The notes under the pieces were generated by a model, which saw only the letters and a list, made by a program, of their open reading frames with translations, was not told where the DNA came from and ran no database searches. DNA of 63,530 bases from a virus. Positions within the stretch are counted from its first letter, which is position 1. Every line of letters starts with the position of its first letter. A program made the position numbers and the translations under genes. Of the stretch, positions 46,605 through 54,674 are shown piece by piece. The stretch spans positions 1 through 63,530 of IMG/VR virus record IMGVR_UViG_3300030109_005803. One strand, written 5' to 3'.

Positions 46605-47957
46605 TTAGGTCATGACCTCCATAAAGGTATCAACCACCTTCTTAATATATTCAATTTTCTCGTCGGTGTAACCTATGTAAGTCCCCAGGAAAACTGAGCT
46701 AGCGGTTGCTGTATGAGCATTTGGATATCTCTCTTCTAAATCAACGCCTTCCGGACGCAAATGAGCATATGCTGGATGATATAAAACGTTTCCGGTAAAA
46801 TACGATCTTGTTTGGATCTTATTGTATTCCATATAATCAACAAAATCTTGTTTCGTAAAACTATCGTTGTCTTTAACAAGCAGAAGGAATCCAAACCAAC
46901 ACGGGTCCGCTTTCTCTGTAGCCTTTGGTAGGTGAAAATGATCTTCATACTTTTCAAAAATTGAATAAATTTTATCAAAGTTCTCTCGTCTCGCGGACTC
47001 CATCTCTGGAAGCTTTTTGAGTTGTTCCAACCCCATTGCTGCCTGTAGATCAAGTGGCTTAAGGTTATATCCTATTTCATCAAAAACATATCTATGATCA
47101 TACGTCAGTGCCTTGTTGCCATCTAGCCAGTTTTTAAATCGATTCCCACACGCTGTTCCAGACGTCACGTCGCCGGGCTTTAGAGTGTTGCAGTAACAGG
47201 CGCGACCCCAGTCTCGGTAACTGGACAGGGCCATTTGAGTAGCTGCTGAATTTGTAGCCACGAAACCACCCTCACCCGTAGTCATATGATGTGCCGGGAA
47301 GAAAGAGCAACTCGCGAGATCTCCATAAGAGCCAAGCTTTTTGCCATCATATGTAGATCCTAGGGCATCACATGCATCCTCAAGAAAAATCAAATCATAT
47401 TGCTTAACTAAGGACATTAACCTATCCATGTCTGGAGGGTTACCCAAAACATGGGCAAAGATTATGCCTTTAATTTCCTTGTTCGTATCGTTCTTTAATA
47501 CTTGTTCTACTTCATCTAAATTTAGATTTAGACTTGGGATATCAACGTCAACAAACACTGGCTCAAACCCATTTTGGATTAGAGGATTAATAGTAGTTGG
47601 GAAACAGACAATTGGAGTTATAAACTTAGATCCAGCCTCTAGTCGATACTTTTTGGGCAGCTTGTTCTGGGAACGCAATACAGAGGTCATCAAAAGGTTG
47701 GCTGAGGATCCGGAGTTCGTTAAGATTCCTCGCTTTTTACCTAATAATTGTGGGAACTCTTTCTCAAATTGAGAGGCGTTCTGTCCGAAGATCAACCACT
47801 CACTGAGCAGGGACTTCACAGCAGCGTGATACTCTTTCTCATCAAAGTGTGGTCCAGAGTACTTAACCCAGTCTCCCTCTTCCCACTTTTCATTAAGCTT
47901 CTTTTCAGAAACATATTCAGTAATTAGCTGTAATATTTGCTCCATTTTGTCAGACAT
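46605..47957 (-). CDS. E1/RfbH-type NDP-4-keto-6-deoxyhexose 3-dehydrase
   Basis: This 450-residue DegT-fold enzyme lacks the PLP Lys. The motif reads SFFPAHHMTTGEGG, with His where aminotransferases have Lys, the signature of CDP-6-deoxy-4-ketoglucose 3-dehydrase (RfbH/E1). Cys in EDACDALG, and CYC plus TACGNRF after SYRDWGR, fit the [2Fe-2S] ligands of that family. E1 removes the C3 hydroxyl with electrons from a reductase (E3); no E3 gene is in the island. The length (450) is close to RfbH (about 437) and longer than the related ColD. This points to a 3,6-dideoxyhexose. Confidence 0.88.
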   Translation of the reverse strand: MSDKMEQILQLITEYVSEKKLNEKWEEGDWVKYSGPHFDEKEYHAAVKSLLSEWLIFGQNASQFEKEFPQLLGKKRGILTNSGSSANLLMTSVLRSQNKLPKKYRLEAGSKFITPIVCFPTTINPLIQNGFEPVFVDVDIPSLNLNLDEVEQVLKNDTNKEIKGIIFAHVLGNPPDMDRLMSLVKQYDLIFLEDACDALGSTYDGKKLGSYGDLASCSFFPAHHMTTGEGGFVATNSAATQMALSSYRDWGRACYCNTLKPGDVTSGTACGNRFKNWLDGNKALTYDHRYVFDEIGYNLKPLDLQAAMGLEQLKKLPEMESARRENFDKIYSIFEKYEDHFHLPKATEKADPCWFGFLLLVKDNDSFTKQDFVDYMEYNKIQTRSYFTGNVLYHPAYAHLRPEGVDLEERYPNAHTATASSVFLGTYIGYTDEKIEYIKKVVDTFMEVMT

Positions 47958-48778
47958 TCTTTTAATCCTTTTCGCAATCCTATTGTTTTAATATTTAGGC
48001 TGTCGATTCGAGCGCTACAACCACTATAGCCCAAACCATTTTCTTCTTCTATAATAACATCAAAGGAGCCATTAGTTAAATTCTTATACTCCTGAATGAT
48101 GTCGCTGATCTTGTACTTCTGGCTGTAACAGGCGTTTATGTCCTTTGGTATGTTACTACTATCATGATTGTTTATGATATGGCTTATCAAGCGCCCCACA
48201 TCTTTTGAATAAATAAAGTCCATTTCTTTATCTTGGTGGATTACGGGATTTTGCCCATTTAGCACCTTATTGTGGGTCGCTTTAATTAATCTTTGCTCTT
48301 CCTCATAAGAGCCGAAGCACCCAAATAATCTAATGTTAAAAATGTTTTTGTCAATGTCTAAAATTTTTTTTGTTATGGTATTTTTAGACATGCCGTAAAA
48401 GTCTTTCGGGCGCCTTTGATGTATCTCTTTTTCTTTAATCCGATATATCTGTTGACCCCTGTCAAATTCCGCGCCGGATCCAAAATTAAACATGATTTGA
48501 AATCTATCAGAGAAAAAAGACAAATTATCAAACATTGCAATATTATCATTGTAATCTTGTTCCGTGTCCTGTCTCCCTCTTTTCCCGCCCTTAACAGCAG
48601 TGTGAATTACGACATCAACCTGATTGTTGCTGAAGAAGTTCTCTACTTGTTTAAAGTTGGTTGGATCAAGAGTAGACCTGTTTGTTAATATTAGTTCTAC
48701 TTTTGACTCCAGGCCGGCGAAGTACTCTTTCAGTTCTTTTGCTAAAAATCCATTGGCACCGGTAATTAAATACTTCAT
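47924..48778 (-). CDS. NAD-dependent epimerase/dehydratase (SDR)
   Basis: This 284-residue protein has ITGANGFLAKELKEYF for cofactor binding and an extended-SDR shape with a Tyr/Lys pair (YGMSKNTITKK). Residues FNIRLFGCFGSYE and MDFIYSKDVGRLI resemble epimerases or reductases acting on nucleotide sugars. It overlaps the transketolase-half gene by 4 bases and the E1-type dehydrase by 34. A likely role is to reduce or epimerise the sugar after the other two enzymes act, the part played by the reductase in the yersiniose pathway. Confidence 0.75.
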   Translation of the reverse strand: MKYLITGANGFLAKELKEYFAGLESKVELILTNRSTLDPTNFKQVENFFSNNQVDVVIHTAVKGGKRGRQDTEQDYNDNIAMFDNLSFFSDRFQIMFNFGSGAEFDRGQQIYRIKEKEIHQRRPKDFYGMSKNTITKKILDIDKNIFNIRLFGCFGSYEEEQRLIKATHNKVLNGQNPVIHQDKEMDFIYSKDVGRLISHIINNHDSSNIPKDINACYSQKYKISDIIQEYKNLTNGSFDVIIEEENGLGYSGCSARIDSLNIKTIGLRKGLKECLTKWSKYYS

Positions 48779-49260
48779 CTCTTAAGATTCATATATATTG
48801 GAGTTTTCTTGTCAAATAGTGTCGTTGAGGTTGTACACCAGTCAACCAGCTGCTCAACATTGGGAGGTCGAACTAGTTTAATGTTGGAGAATGTTGCCAT
48901 AACCTTTTCGTCTTCCTCAGCCCAATGAGAAAAGCCTAGATACCCATAATCGCGGGATCTTCCTCCACCAATTAACTTAACAGGAAGCTTCTCATGGTCA
49001 ACGTAATTTCTAATAAACTCAAAAGGACGGTATAATAGAAAAGGTGTAATTGAATAAACAAAAGGTATCTTGCCATCCATCGCCATTCCTGAAGCCATAC
49101 CCATCATAAGCTGTTCGGAAGAGCCAACATTCCAAAAACGATCTGGGTAATCAATCCTGATCTTGTCCCACAACCCATAGCCCAGATCGCCCGTAAGAAC
49201 AACTATATCCTCATTGGCTGACATCTCTTGATGAAGAATCTTAGCAAACTCTTTTCTCAT
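48775..49260 (-). CDS. Transketolase C-terminal half (pyrimidine-binding subunit)
   Basis: This 161-residue protein is the pyrimidine (PP) domain of a transketolase-type enzyme: VVLTGDLGYGLWDKIR, WNVGSSEQLMMGMASGMAMD with the catalytic Glu, and YSITPFLLYRPFEFIRN. The PYR half must pair with the diphosphate-binding half encoded by the next upstream gene, which it overlaps in an ATGA. The third, C-terminal transketolase domain is missing, as in two-subunit enzymes that attach C2 units to keto-sugars in some actinobacterial branched-chain octose pathways. Confidence 0.82.
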   Translation of the reverse strand: MRKEFAKILHQEMSANEDIVVLTGDLGYGLWDKIRIDYPDRFWNVGSSEQLMMGMASGMAMDGKIPFVYSITPFLLYRPFEFIRNYVDHEKLPVKLIGGGRSRDYGYLGFSHWAEEDEKVMATFSNIKLVRPPNVEQLVDWCTTSTTLFDKKTPIYMNLKR

Positions 49261-49889
49261 CCCTGCAATTCCTCGATCGCAGCTTTATAATCCTGTTCAT
49301 CCATAATGTGGTAGTGCGCGTTTAGCCCTCGTAAGAAAGAAAATTGATTAACACTTGTATGGATAATTTCTATCTCTGGTAGAAATGCTTTGAGTCTCTT
49401 GGTTAGGTACCCCTTGTCGACTGCCTCATAGGCAGCGTATCCGTTCAAATTAGCGTATACCTTTATGTTGGTGACGTTGTGTACCTTTATGAACCTTAAA
49501 GCCTCCCAGATCGATCCTTCGGCGCTCTCGCCGTCACTTATTAAACAATGGACTGTTCTTGATGGATCAGCTAGCGCGCGACCTACTGCCACAGTGAGCC
49601 CCATCCCTAGACTACCAGTTGAGCAATGCAAATCATCTTTCTCATTTCTATGTGGGTGACCCCCGTGTTTATCAAAAAGTTTTTCGGCGTCATGACCACG
49701 ATATTTCTCTAAAACAACGTACAGAGCTAAGGCACAATGACCAGACGAAAGAATAAAAATATCGTCCTTCTCCATACCAGCATAGATATCTTCTATAATT
49801 CCTACGCTCGATAAATAACTACCAAGGTGCGACAATCTTCTGTTATATGCGATATCTAATATCCGTTTCTTCAGTGCTAGATCTTCCAT
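49257..49889 (-). CDS. Transketolase N-terminal half (thiamine diphosphate-binding subunit)
   Basis: This 210-residue protein corresponds to the thiamine-diphosphate domain of transketolase. It has FILSSGHCALALYVVL (SGH motif), GHPHRN, TGSLGMGLTVAVGRAL, and a cofactor motif SDGES ... ANLNGY in place of the usual GDG ... NN. Together with the 161-residue subunit it would form a complete two-chain enzyme that moves a two-carbon ketol. A conventional transketolase would be over 600 residues, so this is a compact relative. In this island its acceptor is probably an NDP-keto-deoxysugar, as the 3-dehydrase and an SDR are adjacent. Confidence 0.84.
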   Translation of the reverse strand: MEDLALKKRILDIAYNRRLSHLGSYLSSVGIIEDIYAGMEKDDIFILSSGHCALALYVVLEKYRGHDAEKLFDKHGGHPHRNEKDDLHCSTGSLGMGLTVAVGRALADPSRTVHCLISDGESAEGSIWEALRFIKVHNVTNIKVYANLNGYAAYEAVDKGYLTKRLKAFLPEIEIIHTSVNQFSFLRGLNAHYHIMDEQDYKAAIEELQG

Positions 49890-50629
49890 TGGTCACTCCA
49901 ATGATCTTGTATCATCTTATCATAATTGACACCCTCTTTTTGTACTTTCCAAGTTGCTTGCTCGGGGTGCCATCTGTAGTTAAATCCGAGCCATATGGGC
50001 GCAGGAAATATCATAATTCCGTTATCCGCCAAGCTACAGTATAAATCATAATCGGCAGCGCCGCCATAAACTTCCGGCTTAGTTTGCAATAGACCTTCCC
50101 TGTACAACGAAGTGTTATATATCACTGTTGGGGTATTCACAGGGCACCTCTGTAGACTTTGGTCTTTAAACTCTTTTAAAGATGCATACTTGTGTGTGAC
50201 ATAGCCCGTTACGTCCTGTTTATGGTTAACTCCTCTTATAGGACTTTGAAGCGCCAAGATCTGGTCTGGTCGGGTCTGAATGATCTTCATACATTTGTTT
50301 ACAAAGCTTTTCTCAAGAAAATCGTCGGCTCCCATAACCAAAACATACTCGCCAGTCATCAACTCAAACCCACGAGATCGGGCCTCATCCCAGCAATTAG
50401 GGTATATGTTTTTGGCGCTAGAAATCATAAAACTTGGAGACTCCTCCAGAGCAGCAAATTCTGTAGCTAGTCGATTTGCTATTTCTAGACTGTTATCAGT
50501 GCTTTCATTGTCAACAAAAATAACCTCTAGATTTTGATAGTCTTGGTTTAGTGCTGACCTAAGACACTCTTCAATCCACTTTTCTGCATTAAAGCAGGGA
50601 ATTATAATACTAAATTTAGGAATACTCAT
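49877..50629 (-). CDS. Family 2 glycosyltransferase (GT-A)
   Basis: This 250-residue protein begins with FSIIIPCFNAEKWIEECLRS and NLEVIFVDNESTDNS, the nucleotide-binding part of inverting GT2 enzymes. It has a metal-binding motif at MGADDFLEKS. Asp in VDNESTD and the ADD sequence are the expected nucleotide and manganese ligands. It is soluble, with no membrane helices. It overlaps the thiamine-subunit gene by 13 bases. The sugar transferred is unknown, though the C2-branched or 3,6-dideoxy sugar made next door is a natural candidate. Confidence 0.87.
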   Translation of the reverse strand: MSIPKFSIIIPCFNAEKWIEECLRSALNQDYQNLEVIFVDNESTDNSLEIANRLATEFAALEESPSFMISSAKNIYPNCWDEARSRGFELMTGEYVLVMGADDFLEKSFVNKCMKIIQTRPDQILALQSPIRGVNHKQDVTGYVTHKYASLKEFKDQSLQRCPVNTPTVIYNTSLYREGLLQTKPEVYGGAADYDLYCSLADNGIMIFPAPIWLGFNYRWHPEQATWKVQKEGVNYDKMIQDHWSDQWKI

Positions 50630-50631
50630 GT

Positions 50632-51657
50632 TTATAGCTCTGTCATCTTCTGTACACGATGGATATATGTATGGTTCTTAACTACTTCATTACGATAATA
50701 CTCTTTTGTTTCATGAGCAAGTGCATCATTTGATAGATATTTATCTATTATCATCATCATCTCATCTTCTGATCCATACATGGGCAAATCCGGGAATATA
50801 TTTTTTATTGCGGTTATCATATCACTTACTAGAATCCCTGTCAACCCTAGAGCCTTGAAAGTTCTCTCATTAGTATCTAATCCTAAAATTCTTTGATAGT
50901 TGTCGTGGATATTTAACGCAATATTGCTATTATACAGAACTCTATTTTCTTGCTCGTGTGTTAGGTTTTTATTAATGAAAATACCACAATCTAATTTGCT
51001 CTTCATTAGTGGCTTAAAATGACTGCGCATAATTTGAGCTTTTTCATTAAACCCATTATTAGCCCAGCCTCCCACATAACAGACGTCATGGTTGTTCCTG
51101 TCGGATGGATCTTTTTTATAAGATATTGAATCAAAAGCTAAAGGTATATAATTGATCTTTTTCCATTCTTTATAATAAAGATCTTTAATCTCTGGTGATT
51201 GCTCTACCCACGTCCAGAGGTGAACGTTATCTAACTCATTTAAATAGTTAATCGCTTTGAGTCCAGTTCCTCCTAGAAAATCACTTGGTGAGTAGCCGCA
51301 TATAAAATTCGGATGCGAGCCCCAAGGAGATGGAAATTTAGTTGGCTGGACAAATACATAACACTTTTCACTCTTCTTGATTATCTCCATCGCGGAAGAA
51401 TATACAGACATAAAATGCCTCTGTGTTTGTGTAGTATTATTTTTATTCACAGCCATCTGATAACAAGAAGACAGCGTGTAGTCGTCTACCATAATACTAT
51501 AGCTACATCCTGATAGTGACTCTGATGCGCTAATCCAGTCACCTAAGCCCTGCGTTGGGATTGACTCATAGCCTAGATTTCCCCAGGCTGCAGAATACCC
51601 TCTATATATCGTTTGACCGGCGCCGGCTGGTAAATTACCCGGTAGTAAAACCTTCAT
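50632..51657 (-). CDS. Glycosyltransferase-like protein (CgeB/GT-B type)
   Basis: This 341-residue protein ends with the GT-B C-terminal pattern of CgeB-like transferases (LGLDTNERTFKALGLTGILV, then SDMITAIKNIFPDL), where the Glu pair binds the donor nucleotide. The N-terminus is glycine-rich (LLPGNLPAGAGQTIYRGYSA). It belongs to the run of transferases at 50-56 kb and overlaps the next one by 4 bases. Donor and acceptor cannot be read from the sequence. Confidence 0.72.
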   Translation of the reverse strand: MKVLLPGNLPAGAGQTIYRGYSAAWGNLGYESIPTQGLGDWISASESLSGCSYSIMVDDYTLSSCYQMAVNKNNTTQTQRHFMSVYSSAMEIIKKSEKCYVFVQPTKFPSPWGSHPNFICGYSPSDFLGGTGLKAINYLNELDNVHLWTWVEQSPEIKDLYYKEWKKINYIPLAFDSISYKKDPSDRNNHDVCYVGGWANNGFNEKAQIMRSHFKPLMKSKLDCGIFINKNLTHEQENRVLYNSNIALNIHDNYQRILGLDTNERTFKALGLTGILVSDMITAIKNIFPDLPMYGSEDEMMMIIDKYLSNDALAHETKEYYRNEVVKNHTYIHRVQKMTEL

Positions 51658-52577
51658 ATGCCATTAATATCCTTTAATAGATTGGACAACCGCATGTGTG
51701 ACTGATGGTCTTTGAGATATCTCTGGTATCCGGCCGCACTTAATTTTTCTACCAAAGTAGGAGTTTTCAGCAAATATTTTAGCTTAGAAATCATTTCATT
51801 TCGTTGAGAGAAGGTTATGATTTCTTTATCGATTTTAAAGTAATTTTCCAACCCTTTGGTGTTCTCTGTGACCAACAGTGCGCGGGAGGCTGGTACTTCA
51901 AACATGCGAGCCTTCATTTGTGTTTTTCTTTCGTGATCATTAGAGTTCTTGCTGAAGTTTATGCCGATGCGACTTTGGGAAGTTTTTGATAACATATCTG
52001 TATATTCCAAGCCATGGGTTACCTCTATATTCAAGCCAGCGTCTCTAATCATGTTGATATAGCTTGTCCTATCTTGGTTAAGATGTCCACAAAATATAAT
52101 GTCTGTTTGCTTGGGTAGCTTCTCTTGTGGATATAGGTTTTTATTTGCGTGCCACAAGCCTAGAAATATGTTTTCGTAGTTTGCTTCATTCCTATATCTT
52201 TCCAGATAAGATGGTTCGGGAGTGGAACAAGCAGTAAAAAGGTGGCATGCGCGCGAGGAAAAGTTATCAAATCGCCAAGTGTCATCACAAAACCAGTTGA
52301 ATGTCTTGACAAGTCCACTTTTTGTATACTTCTCTATCTGCTCCCATGGTTCGTGCGGGGTCATGGCAGGGTTGTTTGTCATACAGCAAAAAATTAAATC
52401 AGGCTTAAAAGTATCTACTATCTTGGAATAATCTTTATCTTTTGGATTTACCGTATCATAAAGGTAAACGTCGTGGCCCAGATCTTTTAAGGGGAGGAAC
52501 ACATTCCAATATCCGTAATCTATCCACGTAGCAGTTCCGTTTGTTAAAGTTTTATTTAAGGTTAATAATATTTTCAT
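51654..52577 (-). CDS. CgeB/DUF3880-like glycosyltransferase
   Basis: This 307-residue GT-B protein has LPLKDLGHDVYLYDTVNPKD and DLIFCCMTNNP in the N-domain, and IIFCGHLNQDRTSYINMI in the linker. RMFEVPASRALLVTENTKGL forms the donor site of the C-domain. This matches the DUF3880 plus Glyco_trans_1_2 arrangement named after the spore protein CgeB. Both this and the previous protein keep the E-x-x-A pattern at the donor site. A 4-base overlap with each neighbour indicates one transcript. Confidence 0.75.
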   Translation of the reverse strand: MKILLTLNKTLTNGTATWIDYGYWNVFLPLKDLGHDVYLYDTVNPKDKDYSKIVDTFKPDLIFCCMTNNPAMTPHEPWEQIEKYTKSGLVKTFNWFCDDTWRFDNFSSRACHLFTACSTPEPSYLERYRNEANYENIFLGLWHANKNLYPQEKLPKQTDIIFCGHLNQDRTSYINMIRDAGLNIEVTHGLEYTDMLSKTSQSRIGINFSKNSNDHERKTQMKARMFEVPASRALLVTENTKGLENYFKIDKEIITFSQRNEMISKLKYLLKTPTLVEKLSAAGYQRYLKDHQSHMRLSNLLKDINGI

Positions 52578-53425
52578 CTAAATACATCTAATATTTTCTT
52601 TGGAATTTCACTTCGTTTGTTTCTCATGACATTTATCAGCTCTGAACCTTTTAGTGAAAACCACTCTTCTTTTGACGCGCCTAAGTTTTTATTGGTAACC
52701 ACGCTCATACCCATCATTCGCGCCTCGACGGCTATTCTTGATAATGTCTCAGGAGTTTTTGGCAAGAAAATTAAAAATTTATTAGCACCGAGTCTTTCCA
52801 GAAAATCTCTGTATTGCAAAGTGGGTATAAGTTCAAATTCAAGATTTTTAATTTTACAATAGTTGACTGCATCAGAAGTATTTTTGTGACTTATGTTAGA
52901 GTTCATTATAGAATAAACACTCTTCTTCTCTTTTTTGGCAATTTCCTCTAAAAAGTCAAGCACGTCTGACTCCCACAAATTTCCCCCAACATTTGTTATG
53001 TTGTTTAGTTCTAGATTCTTCTCAACTATTTCTTCATGAAACTTACTCTGGCAGATGACTGCTAGGGCTGATTTATAAAAATCGAAGTTAATGATCTCGG
53101 ACGGCGGTGCGTGATAATTGTCATACAGTGCCGGATTTCTACTTCTTAGGTATTTGTGGTCGTGTTCGTATATAATATACTTTTTATTTTGCAAAAGTGT
53201 CTTAACTTGTTCCGATAAGTTAATAAAATTTGAGATGATAAACCAAGAATTTGAGTTTTTTGTAATATACTCTTCATTAACAAGATGGCAATTCTTTTTT
53301 TCAACCTCGTAGCCTAAACCACTAAGAATATTAATTAATTCTTCGTTGTTTAGTTCACCGCCTCCGGGGATTTCATTAGAAAAATAGTCAGCAATAAATA
53401 CTATGCTACTCATGCTCCTCAACAT
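52574..53425 (-). CDS. Glycosyltransferase-like protein (GT-B, group 1 type)
   Basis: This 283-residue protein starts with VFIADYFSNEIPGGGELNNE, the typical start of GT4-type enzymes with a G-G-x-E loop. It ends with PKTPETLSRIAVEARMMGMS, a C-terminal E-x-x-x-x-E donor site. It is shorter than most GT4 enzymes. The start is chosen at an ATG with AAGGA upstream; a second in-frame ATG 12 bases later is possible. It is likely part of the same glycan assembly as its neighbours. Confidence 0.68.
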   Translation of the reverse strand: MLRSMSSIVFIADYFSNEIPGGGELNNEELINILSGLGYEVEKKNCHLVNEEYITKNSNSWFIISNFINLSEQVKTLLQNKKYIIYEHDHKYLRSRNPALYDNYHAPPSEIINFDFYKSALAVICQSKFHEEIVEKNLELNNITNVGGNLWESDVLDFLEEIAKKEKKSVYSIMNSNISHKNTSDAVNYCKIKNLEFELIPTLQYRDFLERLGANKFLIFLPKTPETLSRIAVEARMMGMSVVTNKNLGASKEEWFSLKGSELINVMRNKRSEIPKKILDVFR

Positions 53426-54674
53426 CTAGTCCTTCTAACCATCCCTCAACATCAAAGTCTTCCTCTCCCTCCAGACTTATACCCAGGGCGTTTAGGAAAT
53501 TTTCATAAAGTTGCTCTTCAGCAAAGTTTTTATGAATATGATTTTTCAATGTTTCGGCCTCTTTTTTCCAGTGAGTTTCTTTCTCTAAGCATTCTTTCAA
53601 AGCAGACTTATAATGTTTCTCTTTGGCATATGCCCACTTGGAATCAGCTTGGATTATTCCATCCCAAACTGCATGCGGCTGCACATTCTCTATATCATAG
53701 TCTACCTTGATTACTCTTGGCACTTGTTTACCCTTCTTGTTAGGCTTACAAATAAAATCCATCTGTCCCGACCAAGTTGTTGTAATCAGAGGCAAGCCAT
53801 GATAAGCAGCCTCAAACAAAGGAAGACCATAACCTTCACCATGTCCAATATTAATCATTGCTCTCATTGTGGGATGCTCGTAGAGCCACGCTAGGTTACC
53901 AGGAGACATTTCACCATGAATTAGATACACTGTACACTTACGGTCTTCGTAAGGCGCCAGGAGCGTCTGCAGGCGATTTTGTGTAAATTCCCTGTCCGTG
54001 ATAGAGTCCGACGCTGTATTAGCCTTAACTACTAAACCAACTTCTTCATCGTCAGCAAAGGTCTCCACAAACCACTTGATCGTATTATCCAGATTCTTCC
54101 TTGGTCCCCACTGTGCGATCGCAAGGAAATTTTTATCGGTTCTAAAATCTATATTTACTTCTTCAGGATCAAACATTCTAACCGGATAATTAACCGTTTC
54201 TACTGGTACGTTCAATCCCCATCCCTTAATTTCATTTCCTTGCTGGTCATTGACATCATACTTTGTCTGTTCAAACACTTTTTTTGAGTGATTAGAAACA
54301 ACAATTATCTTATTAACTGTTTCATTAGATTTGGATATCCATTGAGGTGAAACTTTAGTAGTCTCAATCCCAGCTGTGTATCCGATATTTATTGGCGCTA
54401 TCTTTTCAAACTCATTTGGTACCGTGACTTGTAACGAAACATCAAATTGCCCTCCTTGTTGGGCGTACATCTGAGTTTTCATAATAAGATTGTGGATTAG
54501 GTCTGACTCTTCATCAACAGCGGCTATTTGCCCAGTTCTTCCCCAGGGGATGTTGATGATATAAATATCAAACAAGTCTGGTCGGGACTGTAACGACCTT
54601 AAAGCAAAACGAGCTTGTTCTCCATACCCAGAGCGTGATAGAACTGGACCTTTGATTAAAATCTTTCTTAACAT
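53406..54674 (-). CDS. Group 1 glycosyltransferase (GT4-like)
   Basis: This 422-residue GT-B enzyme has the N-terminal loop KGPVLSRSGYGEQARFALRS and a C-terminal GHGEGYGLPLFEAAYHGLPL with the E-x-x-x-x-x-E donor signature. ARWGP-like NFLAIAQWGPRKNLDN lies in the linker. The acidic C-terminus (LEGEEDFDVEGWLEGLDVEE) is unusual. It overlaps the next transferase by 20 bases and shares one base with the one before. Retaining transfer of a nucleotide-activated sugar is expected; identity unknown. Confidence 0.82.
   Translation of the reverse strand: MLRKILIKGPVLSRSGYGEQARFALRSLQSRPDLFDIYIINIPWGRTGQIAAVDEESDLIHNLIMKTQMYAQQGGQFDVSLQVTVPNEFEKIAPINIGYTAGIETTKVSPQWISKSNETVNKIIVVSNHSKKVFEQTKYDVNDQQGNEIKGWGLNVPVETVNYPVRMFDPEEVNIDFRTDKNFLAIAQWGPRKNLDNTIKWFVETFADDEEVGLVVKANTASDSITDREFTQNRLQTLLAPYEDRKCTVYLIHGEMSPGNLAWLYEHPTMRAMINIGHGEGYGLPLFEAAYHGLPLITTTWSGQMDFICKPNKKGKQVPRVIKVDYDIENVQPHAVWDGIIQADSKWAYAKEKHYKSALKECLEKETHWKKEAETLKNHIHKNFAEEQLYENFLNALGISLEGEEDFDVEGWLEGLDVEEHE

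Noticed and set aside
46605-47957. Annotation as a DegT-type sugar aminotransferase
   Set aside because: The PLP-binding Lys is replaced by His in SFFPAHH and the iron-sulfur Cys are present, so it is the E1-type dehydrase.
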